This document shows, piece by piece, positions 1 to 11,039 of a stretch of DNA of 64,000 nucleotides. Under the pieces are notes generated by a model. The model ran no database searches, was not told where the DNA came from, and saw only the letters and a program-made list of their open reading frames with translations. The DNA is from Carettochelys insculpta (lineage: Eukaryota > Chordata > Testudines > Carettochelyidae). The stretch covers positions 8,452,001 through 8,516,000 of the forward strand of contig NC_134167.1 of NCBI RefSeq assembly GCF_033958435.1. Direction: 5' to 3'. The first letter of the stretch is position 1, and every line of letters starts with the position of its first letter. The position numbers and the translations under genes were made by a program.

Positions 1-157
1 TCCCTGTTATAAGGCCATCACCATGGGCCCAAGGCCATGTCCTTTATGCATGAAAACACCTGCGAGCTTCTCTGGGAGAATTTCTGGTGTTGGAAGTACC
101 CAGTGAGGCATTTATTGCAATTTGGGTCAGTAGTTTCTGAGCAGTAACCATGCTAGT

Positions 158-236
158 GTCATCTGAAGGAGCGGGTCTTAGCCATGAAAACTCATGACCT
201 AATCAATTTATTTGTCTCTAAGGTGCCACAGCACAG
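158..236 (+). repeat. Fold-back-family repeat, single copy
   Basis: The core TCATCTGAAGGAGCGGGTCT and TTGTCTCTAAGGTGCCACAG matches one arm of the fold-back insertions. Confidence 0.65.
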
Positions 237-262
237 CTCATTCTTTTAGTAGTGTGTCAGTA

Positions 263-585
263 CAGTATATCCTGAGAAACACACACTTGAGTTGCATGTA
301 TCTTGGGTTAATGCAGCTCTGAGTGGCAGGGAGCTGGCACCTGGCGCCAGCTCCCTGCCACTTTGAGGAGCTGGGAAACTGACCAGCACTGCTGCACTGG
401 TCAGTTTCCTGGTTCCTATTGGGGCAGTAGCCAACTTGGCTGTGGCCACTTACAGGAGAGGCTTCCCCTAGAGTCAGAGTGCGCTGCTACGCTGGTGAGT
501 TTCCTGGCTCCCCCAAGTTAAGACAAATTTGACTTACGTGGTGTTGCACAAGAACACAACCCCCATATAAGTTGGGGGTCTACTG
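263..585. mobile_element. pogo/Tigger-like non-autonomous DNA element
   Basis: The element runs from CAGTATATCC to GGGGTCTACTG and is flanked by TA on both sides, the target duplication of pogo/Tc1-type elements. The 3' end fits a Tigger-like terminal repeat. The interior holds two hairpins (323-361 and 374-409). Confidence 0.65.
323..361. repeat. Perfect 16-bp inverted repeat
   Basis: Arms at 323-338 and 346-361 (GTGGCAGGGAGCTGGC and its exact complement) are separated by 7 bases. A second hairpin with 13-bp arms lies at 374-386 and 397-409. Confidence 0.9.
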
Positions 586-1649
586 TACAAGAATTCTTTA
601 TGGGTCCACCTTATATGGAGGAAACTCTCCCATCGTTGTGAGAGATGCTGTACGGACTTTGGGTTAGTCTCATGTTGGGGGGGGAGGGTGTTAAAAAATG
701 AAGTTTTTTTGCTCCAGTTGGAGCATTTAAAGCCCTTTGGTGGTATTATATGTGTGTGTACTTCCTATTTTCTGTTTGGCTGTTTGTTAGTTCTCAGGGT
801 GCATTTGGCATTGTTATCCATGTTTGCATCTCTCCCGCCGGGACCCCAATATTAGGAACCCCTTTGGAAACCAGTTTTGGTACAGGACTGCTATAGTGGT
901 TCTGTTGTTAGGGTGCACGTGGAACCTTTACTTCCATACCGCCACTTTTAGACAGGTCTGACAGGTCAAGGGCCTGCTCTCCCTTTGCAATTTGCACCTG
1001 CAGCGCCAGCTGCCTGAGGAGTTACACCCGTAAGCAGGGAGTGAGAGGTGCAAGCATCCAGACTTGCATGTGCCCTTTAACTGAAGGCGTGCAACCACAC
1101 CCAGAAATCTGGAAAGTCTGCCCTCAGACCTGGCTGAAAACGACCCCCTCCCCCCAGCAGACTCTGGTGAGGAGTTTATTTGGAGAGTTTGGCATTGTGA
1201 TAATTCCAAGATAGTGAGCAAGGAACCAAACCATGTCCCCCATTGGCTAGGGGAGGGGGTTGTTCTGATTGTATTTGACTTGGGCAGGGAAGGGAGATTT
1301 AAACCCCAGGGGCTGGGCCTGACCTCGGTGCCTGGGCTGCGGTTAGAAAGGGAGCTATCAGTGTCTATGCACATGCAGTAACCACAGCCTGCTCTTTTAG
1401 ACCATGCAGAAGGTGCTCACCCACAAAGGGTGTAAGCCCATGGGCCTGTGGGCCCTCACCTTCCTGGCTGAACCTGGTCGGAAGATACTGAGTGACGTCT
1501 CTTTTTGCTCAGCCCACAGGATGTCACATTCCTACTCTGCACCTCCTCAGGCACACAGTTCTCTGGGGGTGGGGGGGCTCTGAACCCAGTGTGAAACATT
1601 GTGCAACCCCACAGAAATACACAGAGTTCAAGGGGTGGCAGAGAGGGGC

Positions 1650-1940
1650 CCCCTCTCTGCCCATGCAAATTCACTGCTCCAGGGCAACCCCTGCTCCCTG
1701 CAGCAGGGGCCCCACCCTCCCTGCAACCCAGCCCACTCCGGCAGTGCGCCCCCCACTGCTTCTTTCTGCAGGGTACTCTCCCCAAACTCCCTGCCCCTTG
1801 CTGTGGGCCCCCTCCTACATGCAGTGTCTACCCCCTGCTGCGGGGCCCCTTACACCCTCCCTGCCCCCCGCTGCAGGGCACTCCCACCCCATTCTCCCTG
1901 CCCCCCGCTGCAGGGCACACCCCACGCACACTCCCTCGCT
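1650..1940. repeat. GC-rich minisatellite upstream of the distal promoter
   Basis: Imperfect repeats around CCCTGCCCCCCGCTGCAGGG occur at least twice back-to-back (about 1860-1915), with weaker copies upstream (CTGCTGCGGGGCCCC, CCCCTGCTCCCTGCAGCAGG). Confidence 0.7.
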
Positions 1941-2480
1941 GCCGCAGCTGCTGGCCCGGGCTGGCTGCAGCGGGGAGGAGCCCGAGCGCTCCCGGGGGAG
2001 CCGCGTCCTGCAAGGGGAACAGCGGGGTCACGGCACCGCTCTCCGGGGCGTCCCCTTGGCCGGGCCCGGCGCTGCCCCCCGCCCGCCGGGCTCTGCGGGG
2101 AGAGGCGGAGGCGTTGGCCGGGGCTCCGCAGCCGGGTCCCGAGCGGCCAGTGCAGCGGCGCTGCGGCCAGGCAGGGCCCCAGCCCCCGGGGAGCCGGCAC
2201 CATGGGAGGGGCGCAGAGCCATAAGCAGAGGGAGCCGGCGGCAGGGCAGAGCCCCCCCAGGCGCGAGGAGACCAGGTGAGTCCCAGCCGAGCGCGGCCCC
2301 CCCCAGGTCCGGGGAGCGGGCAGCAGGTGCGGGGCTTCAGGAGCACAGCCGTCCGGAGCTTCCCGGTTCAGGCCGTGCTAGGCTGCCCTGTGCAGTCAGG
2401 CGAGCCTCCAGCTGCTGGGGAGCGCTGCCCCGGAGGGGACCGGCTCTGCCTTCCGAGCAGTGCGATGCTGTCCCAGACCG
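1930..2480 (+). promoter_or_regulatory. TACC1: CpG-dense probable distal TACC1 promoter and 5' UTR
   Basis: This stretch is strikingly rich in G, C and CpG compared with the AT-rich surroundings and encloses the distal first coding exon. No TATA box is evident, as is usual for CpG-island promoters. The transcription start cannot be placed from sequence alone. The CpG density extends past the splice donor at 2276 into intron 1, and fades where a hAT-like element begins at 2514. Confidence 0.7.
2202..2275 (+). CDS. TACC1: TACC1 alternative distal first coding exon
   Basis: The ATG lies in a strong Kozak context (CACCATGG) inside the CpG island. Twenty-four codons are read, beginning MGGAQSHK and ending REET, plus two bases (AG) before a consensus donor, AG|GTGAGT, at 2276. 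The phase (two bases left over) equals that of the proximal first exon at 24542, so both can join exon 2 at 25598 and create a serine. This isoform would have about 789 residues. Glycine at position 2 and serine at position 6 fit the N-myristoylation consensus. I believe human TACC1 has short isoforms with a similar MGG start, but cannot verify that here. Expression is not shown by the sequence. Confidence 0.75.
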
Positions 2481-2513
2481 AGGAAAGTGACTCAAAGTCT
2501 GTGCTAGCCACAC

Positions 2514-3274
2514 CAGTGTTTCTCAGCCTTTTTCAATTAAGTACCCCCTTTTACAAATGCATATCTGTATATGTGTGTAAGTACCCCCAGGGCAAACCCC
2601 CCCCCAATTTTTTTTCTACCATTGCAACACATTTATTCTACTGTATCAGAGCAAGTGGTGCTGCAGTGTAGTGTTACTGGCATAAAACAAACAAGCAGTC
2701 CTGTAGCACTTTAACAGTGTAATTTATTAGGTGATGAGCTTTCATGTGACAGACCCACTTCTTCAGATCTGGAAAATTCTCATCTGTTACTGGTTACTAG
2801 TTTGGTTACCTACTGTTACTAGTTGTGTTCTGGAACTTCAGAAGACATTTTCTGAATAATCACCTGAATAGCACAGAGCAGTGGTCCTCAGCCTTTCCAG
2901 AGAAGTAAGTGTAGCCTTTCAGGAGTCTGATGGGAGCACGCAAGACCAAAGTTTCACTTCACTTTTAAAAATGATTTGCTTCCAAATTCAGACCTTACAA
3001 TACAAAAGTGCTGCAACATTCTATTATTGACAAATTGTTTACCATAAAATTACAATATAAATGAATTAGAATATAAATATTGTGTTAAATCTGGGTGTGT
3101 AAACACTGAGCTCTACAAACAAGTCATTGGGTGAAATTTGTTTGTACCAAGTTCAGAAATGCTGTTTATGCAAGCCTGTGTAAAACTAGGCAAATAGCTA
3201 GATAAGTTGATGTACCCCTTGGAAGACCTCTGAGTACCCCAAAGGATACGAGTGCCCCTGGTGGAGAACCACTG
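2514..3274. mobile_element. hAT-like DNA transposon remnant
   Basis: The ends CAGTGTTTCTCAGCC and GGTGGAGAACCACTG match hAT termini. The flanks AGCCACAC (2506-2513) and AGTTACAC (3275-3282) agree at 6 of 8 bases, consistent with an 8-bp target duplication. A fold-back-family repeat is nested at 2684-2772. Confidence 0.75.
2684..2772 (-). repeat. Fold-back-family repeat, single copy (in hAT element)
   Basis: ACAAGCAGTCCTGTAGCACT to GACAGACCCACTTCTTCAGA, nested in the 2514-3274 element. Confidence 0.75.
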
Positions 3275-3786
3275 AGTTACACTCTGCTCCTCCCCCCTTG
3301 GGGCTTGTTAGGACTGGGTAGTTTCCTAGGCTTGCTTTGTTTGTTTCCATGTTATTTAGTATGGCAGCAGAAACATCTTTTTATGGACTGCTCATTCTTG
3401 TCACGTGGGAGAGAACTTACAGGCTAATAATCAATGCTCTGAAATACGTTTCATGCAAGTGGGAAACAATGGTATGTAAAAATGTGTAGGAACTAGCGAG
3501 GCAGAATTTATTAGATTGGTTATTAGCTATTCACCCCTTTCCTGATCCAGCGTTAAGCAGCGTCGCGTTTGTCACATCCTACTAATGCCTGGTGCTAATG
3601 ATGAACCTGCAGCTTCAGGCCCTTATGTGATTTTGCAGTGTTCGCTTTCATCTGAAATTTAAAGTCAAAATCAACAGTTGCCATTTTGTTCACATGTCCT
3701 AGTCATTGTGAAAACTGCCAGGAGTGAACTTTATAACTCAAGTTACATGGTATTGAAGTGGCCCTGTGATTATACAGTAGTTATAA

Positions 3787-4129
3787 CAGAGGTGAGCAAA
3801 CTTTTTACGTTGGGTCTCACTTTTTGCCTCTGCGGTTAGGAAGCCCCCCACCCCTGAAACCTGTCCAATATAATCCAAACCAATGGCAATTTTGGCTTTG
3901 TTCATATGAAAGAAAACCCCCATTGGGCACAAATAAGAAAATAAGGCTGTAGAATGTAAAACTTTATTGATCAGTATAGAAATGTGAATACGTGTACATA
4001 AAAACAGTAACAGATTTTAACATTTTTCATGAGATGGATGAGCCAGAGACCCATCAGCCAATGGTGCTGTGCCCCCTTACAAAATTTTACATCCCCAATG
4101 AGGTCCACCACCCACTTTCTGCACCCCTG
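3787..4129. mobile_element. hAT-like DNA element
   Basis: The ends CAGAGGTGAGCAAACTTTTT and CTGCACCCCTG are typical of hAT. The flanks AGTTATAA and GGTTAAAA agree at 6 of 8 bases. It is related to the copy at 38832-39158. Confidence 0.75.
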
Positions 4130-5518
4130 GGTTAAAACAAGTGGAAATTGTTATTGCTCTAAGTGATGATAACAGAGCAGAGGAACAATTAGGAGAGAGA
4201 AGGAGAATTTTTCCTCAAAGCGGCTAATATGTCTGGTCCATTCTTCACGTGTCCTCAAAATGCCTTTGCCCTTTAGAAATAATCTGATTTGGCGTATGAA
4301 ATAGCCCTTCATTGCTGGGATTTTGTATCTCTGATGGGAACAGAGCAGAAGCCTGGTAAACTCAGCACCTGTCAGTATAACCCTGAAAATTGTCAGCTAG
4401 ATAAAGTGGCAGTCCCACAAACAGATCCCACCCAGCCTTTTAATAGAATAAGCTTTTATATTTTAAGACGGAGGGTCCTACATATAGCACTGCTATCTGT
4501 CATTTGTGGCTAGAAAAGATAGCATGCAAGTTGGACTATGACTTGGTTACGTACATTGCAAGTCCAGAAAACAGAGAATACAGAAAACAGTGTTCTCAGC
4601 TAGCAGTTTGAAATCTGTAAACAGAAGCAGCACCACATGATTAAAGTGATCTGCAAGAAAGAAATGATACTGCCAGTTATAAAATCCAACTTTCTCTTGA
4701 ATGTTAAAAGAATATTCCCACCCCAGATTATATAAACGTTATAAAGTATGCTCTTGCTTTTTTAAAAAAGCTTTAAAATGAAATATACCTGCAGGCTAAG
4801 TCAGAAGATGTGGGACAAACGTGGCATTAAGTTAAAGCTTTGATTATGAAGTTAGATAACCAGTACCGGGTTTTAAGCAATACGTGTACCGTAGTGTGTT
4901 AATGTGTCTGCTGGGTTTTGGAGATGGAGGGAAGTACACCCAAAGTCAGTTTCACCTGTTGTAAATACTTAACAAGACAGTCCTTGTTTGCATTGCAAAC
5001 ACTGGATGCAGACAGGCAAAATCCTGGCTTTTTAAATATTTCATAAACAGCGCTGTCTTGGATGTGACTTGAAGGTGATCCCACACAGAAGCTCACACCA
5101 TTGATTGTTTGCTATAAATGCTACAGTGTTTGAAAGCAAATTAGCCAACACTTTATATGTGAGAAAATCCCAAGAGGAAGGCACATGCCACAGCTATGGG
5201 AAGGCAGCTGCATGCTTTGTAGTGCTTACATATATGCAAAAAATTCTTAATAAACAGCCAGGGGCGTGACAAAAGCCAGCCAAACCCAGTAAAGTCTGAC
5301 AGACCAGTTCATTATAAAAAAACAAATCAATTTGTACAACAGCTAGTGTCCAAGGTGGAAGGTCTGGGAACCGGAGGCTGGTGCCCAAAAGAAAGAAATA
5401 ACAATGGCCTAGCATGAGACGAAATTCATGCGGCCGTTACTGGTGGGAGAGGAGCTGAGTTGGCATATTGATCAGGATGGAGCTGAGCGTTAGGGAAGAG
5501 GCAGACCTTTATGGGAAG

Positions 5519-5754
5519 TAACAGAGAGGAAGCTGTGCTGGTCTATATACTATCAAAACAAAAAGCAGTCAAGTAGCACTTTAAAGACTAGCAAAATAGT
5601 TTATTAGGTCAGCTTTCATGGGACAGACCCACTTCTTCAGACCATAGCCAGACCGGTCTGGTCTGGCTATGGTCTGAAGAAGTGGGTCTGTCCCACGAAA
5701 GCTCACCTAATAAACTATTTTGCTAGTCTTTAAAGTGCTACTTGACTGCTTTTT
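5519..5754. mobile_element. Fold-back insertion of the CCCACGAAAGCT repeat family
   Basis: Two copies of the same repeat face each other with about 90-bp arms around a centre near 5655, forming a near-perfect palindrome. CTTTATGGGAAG is duplicated on both sides (5507-5518 and 5755-5766, 12 bp), showing that the inverted pair integrated as one unit. The repeat core reads GAAGTGGGTCTGTCCCACGA and TTAGTCTTTAAAGTGCTAC-like. Confidence 0.85.
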
Positions 5755-6105
5755 CTTTATGGGAAGGTGCCTGATACTGATGTATTTTACCTGATGTATA
5801 ATGAGTCTTTGCCATCTCAGCAAGACTCACTTCATTAGTTTTCTATATTAATAATGAAAATGTATGGCTCATCCAAGCTCTTTTGCTTTACAAAAGGCCC
5901 TACCCTGAGCAGTTCATCACCCATGCAATGGAGTTCTGCTGCTGTGATTCCCACGCCCACCCTGCCTTCTTATTCTAATTCTCTGATAAGCTTCCAGCCA
6001 GCCAGCAAAACTAGTTTTAGAGCAATTAACCAGCCTCAAATGAGAGCAAGCAAGAGACTGGGAGGGCCCAAGAAGAGTGACTCTATGTTAGAGATCTATC
6101 AGCAC

Positions 6106-6300
6106 CAGGTTCCTGCTATTTTTTTCCCTCCGTGGGCAGAATGCATTTTATTATTTGCACCAAAGCATGTGTGGATGTGCACTGCCAGTAGAAACAGATG
6201 CTGCCTCCTGTGAGTGGCTGTGGGTGGTCTGCTAATCAGCTGAGGAGCCCCAGATCTCTCCTGGGTGGCTGCCCAAGTTCTCAGCCAACAGGGAATGCTA
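6106..6300 (+). mobile_element. hAT-like MITE (family M), degraded
   Basis: Family M begins near CAGTGTTCCCTCTAATTTTT and ends near CAGGGAACACTG, about 180-200 bp. This copy has flanks ATCAGCAC (6098-6105) and GTCAGCAC (6301-6308), 7 of 8 identical. Confidence 0.75.
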
Positions 6301-6584
6301 GTCAGCACCTTTCTGCTTTTGGTATCTGAGAGATACACTGTCACCTAAGGCAAACTGTTGTTTTCCCCCCTTGTCTGTAAAATTCCAAATGTAGCCTATG
6401 TTTGTAGCTGTGTTCTCGATGCTGTCTGCTGTAGTTTGTTGTCCTTTATCCATTTGTGAGTTAGTGATTTCCAACTGAGCCTTGCATTAATTTGACTTTG
6501 TTCCCCTTTGCTGATAGCATGAGGTCAGTCAACAGTTTGTATTACAGTAATTACCTAGAGATCCGAAATGGATAACAATCACAT

Positions 6585-6775
6585 TGTGCTAGGGGCTGTA
6601 CAGGTATAGAGCAAGATACAGTCCTCGCTATGAAGAGCTTAATTCTTCACAGATAAAACACAGGAGACAAAGCAAGTAACTTCACGCAGCAGATCAGTGG
6701 TAGCACCAAAATTTGAACTCAACTCTTCTGAATTATAGGGCTAAATATTCACCATTGGGTCACACTGCATCTCCT
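6585..6775 (+). mobile_element. Ancient LINE-like relic (L3/CR1 type)
   Basis: GCTAGGGGCTGTACAGGTAT, CAGTCCTCGCTATGAAGAGC and GAAGTAACTT-like text resemble the 3' part of ancient vertebrate LINEs. Confidence 0.5.
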
Positions 6776-6834
6776 AACCTAAGCTCTTCATCAGGAAGAT
6801 CAGCCCTGGGTGAGTTATGTGTGTTAAAAGTCTC

Positions 6835-6950
6835 AGGGGGTCGCTGTGTTGTCTGTAGTTTCATAAATAATAAGCACTCCTGTGGCACCTTAGAGACTAA
6901 CAGATTGATTATGTCATGAGTTTTTACGGGTAAAACCCACCTCTTCTGAT
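6835..6950 (-). repeat. Fold-back-family repeat, single copy
   Basis: GTCGCTGTGTTGTCTGTAGT, AAGCACTCCTGTGGCACCTT and AACCCACCTCTTCTGATG match one arm with tail. Confidence 0.7.
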
Positions 6951-7916
6951 GAAAATGGAGAGGAAAAGCAGAATCCAGGGGTTTATATAGCTGGAAGCGG
7001 GGTGTGGTAGGGGGACGCATGTAGGAATTTACCTGTCATTAGTAGGAAGCAAAGTACGTAGGATGTCTCCTTCCTGTGAAAATCAAAAATGCGCGTTAAC
7101 TCTAGCAACAGAAGCAGGAGGAATATTCATTTGTTGTGTAGGTCCTACGTAAACTGTAGTGATTATTTTTAAAATTTCTTAGTAAAAGAATGGTGGGAGA
7201 AGAGATTTAGTTGGTACGCTTGGTTTGCTTCTTGGTTGATGGCATTGGAGGCTCTCAGCACTTGGCAGGGACAACCTATTTAACTTGATGCACAAAGATC
7301 TCTCAGTGGGACCTTTAGCAATGGCAAATGTCGCCTCTCAGAGCTGGGTAACCACGGACAGAAGCGTTTTATTCATACCTCCTCAGTGCATGTCCCTTTG
7401 GGGTTCATCTGGGCACCCTCTATGCCCCATGGAGTTAAGATTCTCACTATCTCCTGGCAGCGAGAAGGTGGTGATAATGGGTTGAGAAGGGAGGACATTG
7501 CTTTCTGCCTGCCCCCAATTCCAGGGCATTACCTAGTAGATTTCTCAGAGACAAATGGCCTGTGTTTACAATGTCCCTTTCACACACAGTGCAGAAATAC
7601 ACAAACTTTCCCAGAGCAGAGCAGACCTGTCATGCAGGTTCTTCATCCTCCTTTGGCAACGGCTTAATCTTGCCAACTCAGCAGGAAGTGGCAAACTGCC
7701 ATGATACGCTGGAACCATTGTGTCATGCTGTCTGTCAAGTGCAGGATTCCTTCCTGCCTTCTGGCAGGTTCTCTTCTGGATTTGATTACCTGTCTCTTAC
7801 CCATTAAATGACACGGGTGGTTATTAGTCATAACATTATCTCCAGTCCCTGTTTAGCATTTCTGCTGTAGTACATGGCAGGGCATCCTACAGGATGACTA
7901 TGCACTGCATAAAAGA

Positions 7917-8124
7917 ACAAAGCAGTCCTGTAGCACTTCAGAGACTACCAAAATGATTTATTAGGGGATGAGCTTTCATGGGACAGACCCACTTGCCCAT
8001 ATCTGAAGAAGGGGGTCTGTCCCATGAAAGCTCATCACCTCATAAATCATTTTGCTAGTCTTTAAGTGCTACAGGCCTGCTTTTTTGTTTTGTGAAGATA
8101 CTGACTAACACGGCCACCTCTCTG
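7917..8124. mobile_element. Fold-back insertion of the same repeat family
   Basis: Left and right arms are reverse complements (AGCAGTCCTGTAGCACTTCA against its counterpart around 8065-8085). The right arm carries an extra tail, TGACTAACACGGCCACCTCT. TGCATAAAAGA and TGCAGAAAAGA flank it (7906-7916, 8125-8135). Confidence 0.8.
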
Positions 8125-8249
8125 TGCAGAAAAGATGGCTGGTGTAAATTTGCCTTCCATTAATTTAAGCCATATTCTGTGGAGCAGCCCAGAAAGTTGG
8201 CACACGTCAGTTTTAACTGAATCTGAACTCTCAGCTGTCTCTCTTAAAA

Positions 8250-8600
8250 CAGTGGTTCCCAGCCTGGGGTCCACTAACCCCTGAAAGTCTGTAAGAATAT
8301 TGCAGGGTGGAAAAAAAAAAAGGTAAATACAAATGATCATAGCAAATAAGTTTTAAATAAATTGCAAAATTACAATCAATTATTATTTTTAAAATAAATA
8401 TCTTCCAATAATGTTATTAATTGCTGTCCAAAAATCTCTGCTGTCCAAAAATCTCTTCCTTTTTGATTTAATGAAGTGCACATAGCAGCTAGAATTAGCA
8501 TTGATAAGAGTCTGCAAACAGTATGGGGGCGATTGGGGGTCCACAGATGGTTTGAGGGGTGATTGGGGGTCTGCACCAGCGAAAAGGTTGGGAACCACTG
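8250..8600. mobile_element. hAT-like non-autonomous element with perfect target duplication
   Basis: The ends CAGTGGTTCCCAGCC and GGTTGGGAACCACTG are terminal inverted repeats. TCTTAAAA occurs exactly on both sides (8242-8249 and 8601-8608), an 8-bp target duplication. Confidence 0.88.
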
Positions 8601-8699
8601 TCTTAAAACCTGAAAAGTTCTCCCTTCCCTTGGTAGTTTACATCGAATTGTACCCTACAGCTGATTGTGAGGCTAAGGCAAACACTGAATTTGTCTCAG

Positions 8700-8815
8700 A
8701 GGGTTCACCATGTTAGTCTGTAACTTCACAAATTACAAGCAGTCCTGTAGGTCCTTAGAGACTAACACATTTATTAGCTTCTGAGCTTTCGTGGTAAGAC
8801 CCACTTCCTCAGCGT
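8700..8815 (-). repeat. Fold-back-family repeat, single copy
   Basis: CACCATGTTAGTCTGTAACT, AAGCAGTCCTGTAGGTCCTT and AAGACCCACTTCCTCAGC. Confidence 0.7.
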
Positions 8816-10229
8816 AAGTGATAAGTGTGGCTTCATTCTTTGCAGAGTGACTACGCTCATTAGGGGTAACTTAATTCCTCTGTGGGATGCAGAGTATGGC
8901 ACGCAGATGTTGTAAGTGGAATGACTCTGGAAGTTTTAACGTGAAGGCTGTTGCAAGTCCAGGTTTCACACCCTACAATGCGTTGGAAAGCACAGCCACA
9001 CTATAGACTTTTAATTTGGTTTGACGCCTGATGCTGTGTTGCTGCCAGACTCTGCCTGACCGACTGCCAAACGATGAGCTGGCTTTGTTGGTATGCCTCG
9101 TCAGCTGGTCAGGATTCAGCACTTACTGAATAAGGTTGAATCTAAGGGTAAGAGAAGCAGATAGGCAAAGGGCCATAGGTGACGTGTGGGGGGGGTGCAT
9201 AAGTGGTCACATGCACCCCCCGGTGTTATCTTCCCCCTGGCACTCACCGTCAGCACTGTACCACTTCTGATAAGTGTGGGGGTGGTCCTGCCCCTCCCCT
9301 GGAGCAATGTGAGCTTCCTAGCACTTCCCTGCACTCACTGGAAGCAGCTTGGTGCTTCGGCAGGAACAGGTGGGTGGGCTTTCGCAGGGATGGGGGGGAG
9401 AGGGCGGAGCAGAGGTGGGAATGGGGAGGGGCATGGGCGAGGAAGGGGTGGGGCATTGGAAGAGCAGGGGAGGGGCTAGTGCCCTCCCTGGAATCCTCAC
9501 ACTTGGTCCCCTCTGTAAGGGAGTAAGGACTGGAAACAGAAACTTCTACCTGTACTAATATGCCCAGATCAGCTGTGATCAAGAGTCCTCGTTACCATCT
9601 GATGCCTGCTGGTGGCAATCTCAAGAGCTGCATAGTCCCTGGAGAATAACCTCTGCTGCCCTTGGGCATTCCCTCCACGAGGCAGTCGGTAGCTGAGAGG
9701 ACAGCCATGCCTGCCACGCTGCCCTTCGCAATAGCTGGAGTGTGCGCCAAAGCATCGCACCTAGAAGACAGCCGCGGGCTCTCTTTACCGCTGTCTCTGC
9801 AGACGTTATCACCAAAGACATCCACACCGAGGTCAGGCGCAGAACGTTCATTCCCTTTGAGAGACCAAAACTGGCAATCATCAAACGTTGGCAACAGCAG
9901 CATCCCAACTGCATGGCTGCCCTGTTGGGCCGGGGAGGAGGTTAGATACGAATGTTCCTGAAGGCAGCTGTCAGCACAGCAGGCACAGCACTCCCCTCCT
10001 GCACCCGTACGCAGCATTCCTCATGGTTTCATCAGAGCCTCTTGTCCTGGCACATTTCCTAGCAACAACAAAATGTTATGTAACTATGGTTACAGCACAA
10101 CTCTGCTCTTGAGGCGGTGCTGAGTAATAGGACTAATTACAGGCTGCAAGGCCCAGGGTAGAACGTTTTGGGTAAGGAAGTAAAATTCAGGAATGGGCAG
10201 TGCAGATGTTTAAGCTGTTGTGCCTAGGC

Positions 10230-10528
10230 CAGTGGTTCCCAACCTTTTCACTAGTGCAGACCCCCAGTTGCGCCCCCCATACCATTCATGGAGCCCTAGC
10301 AAAGCCAATTCTAGCCACTGTCTACACTTCATTAAACGAAAAAGGAAATCACAAAGTAGTTTTTTTTGGACAGCCATTAATGACATTACTGGAAGCTACT
10401 TAAATTAAAAATAATGATGGTAACTTTGAAATTTATTTAAAACTTATCTTCTGTGAGCATTTTGATTTATCTTTTTTTTTTTTCCCACCCTGCAAATACC
10501 CTCACGGACTGCAGGTTGGGAGTCACTG
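10230..10528. mobile_element. hAT-like non-autonomous element, opposite orientation to 8250 copy
   Basis: The ends CAGTGGTTCCCAACC and GGTTGGGAGTCACTG match the copy at 8250-8600 in reverse orientation. The flanks GCCTAGGC and GCCTAGAA agree at 6 of 8 bases. Confidence 0.82.
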
Positions 10529-11039
10529 GCCTAGAACATAGGTTGGTTGGGAGTTCCGCGATGGGATTTGCCTGCAGTTCCGGGTGCCAGTCAAGCACAG
10601 GGAGAAAGTGAATGAAAGCCATTCCAACCTGGGAACAATTGGGTAATCAAGGTGTGAAGGTTTGCTGGCTTTAGTCATTTTGGGCTGGTATCCACAGCCA
10701 AACACTCCCAGCTGGCAGTCACAACAGAGTGGCCTTGCAGTCTGAGCTGCCATCTCTCTGCCATCCACCAAGGTCAGGTAGTGGCATGCCACAGTGGAGA
10801 AGCTGACAGTGCTCTTGGCTGGGTAAATGGAGGGGTTTGCTCACTGGGGGTGCCAAACCAATGCTTTTCACTTTAAATTCAACTCACTCTGAGAAGGGAG
10901 TTCTGCAGCGTTTGCCGTTGCTGACTGGGGAAAGTTATCCAGTTACCAGCAAATATAAACATGCTCAAAGCAGGAAATGATATATGAGTGTTGAAGCCTT
11001 TTCCCATAAACCCACTGGCAGGTGCTGGCTTTGCTCCTT

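Larger units (their letters stand above)
1..1929. other. 5' flanking region of TACC1
   Basis: No gene was recognised. It holds a fold-back-family repeat (158-236), a Tigger-like element (263-585), about 900 bp (588-1480) with nothing recognised except short G-runs, and a GC-rich minisatellite leading into the promoter (about 1650-1940). Open frames here on both strands lack splice, homology or start-context support. Confidence 0.6.

Noticed and set aside
1492..2490. Long plus-strand open frame of 332 codons over the CpG island
   Set aside because: It is proline/alanine-rich low-complexity reading of GC-rich DNA, extends across the distal exon in another frame and has no recognisable domain. 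GC-rich DNA lacks stops by chance.
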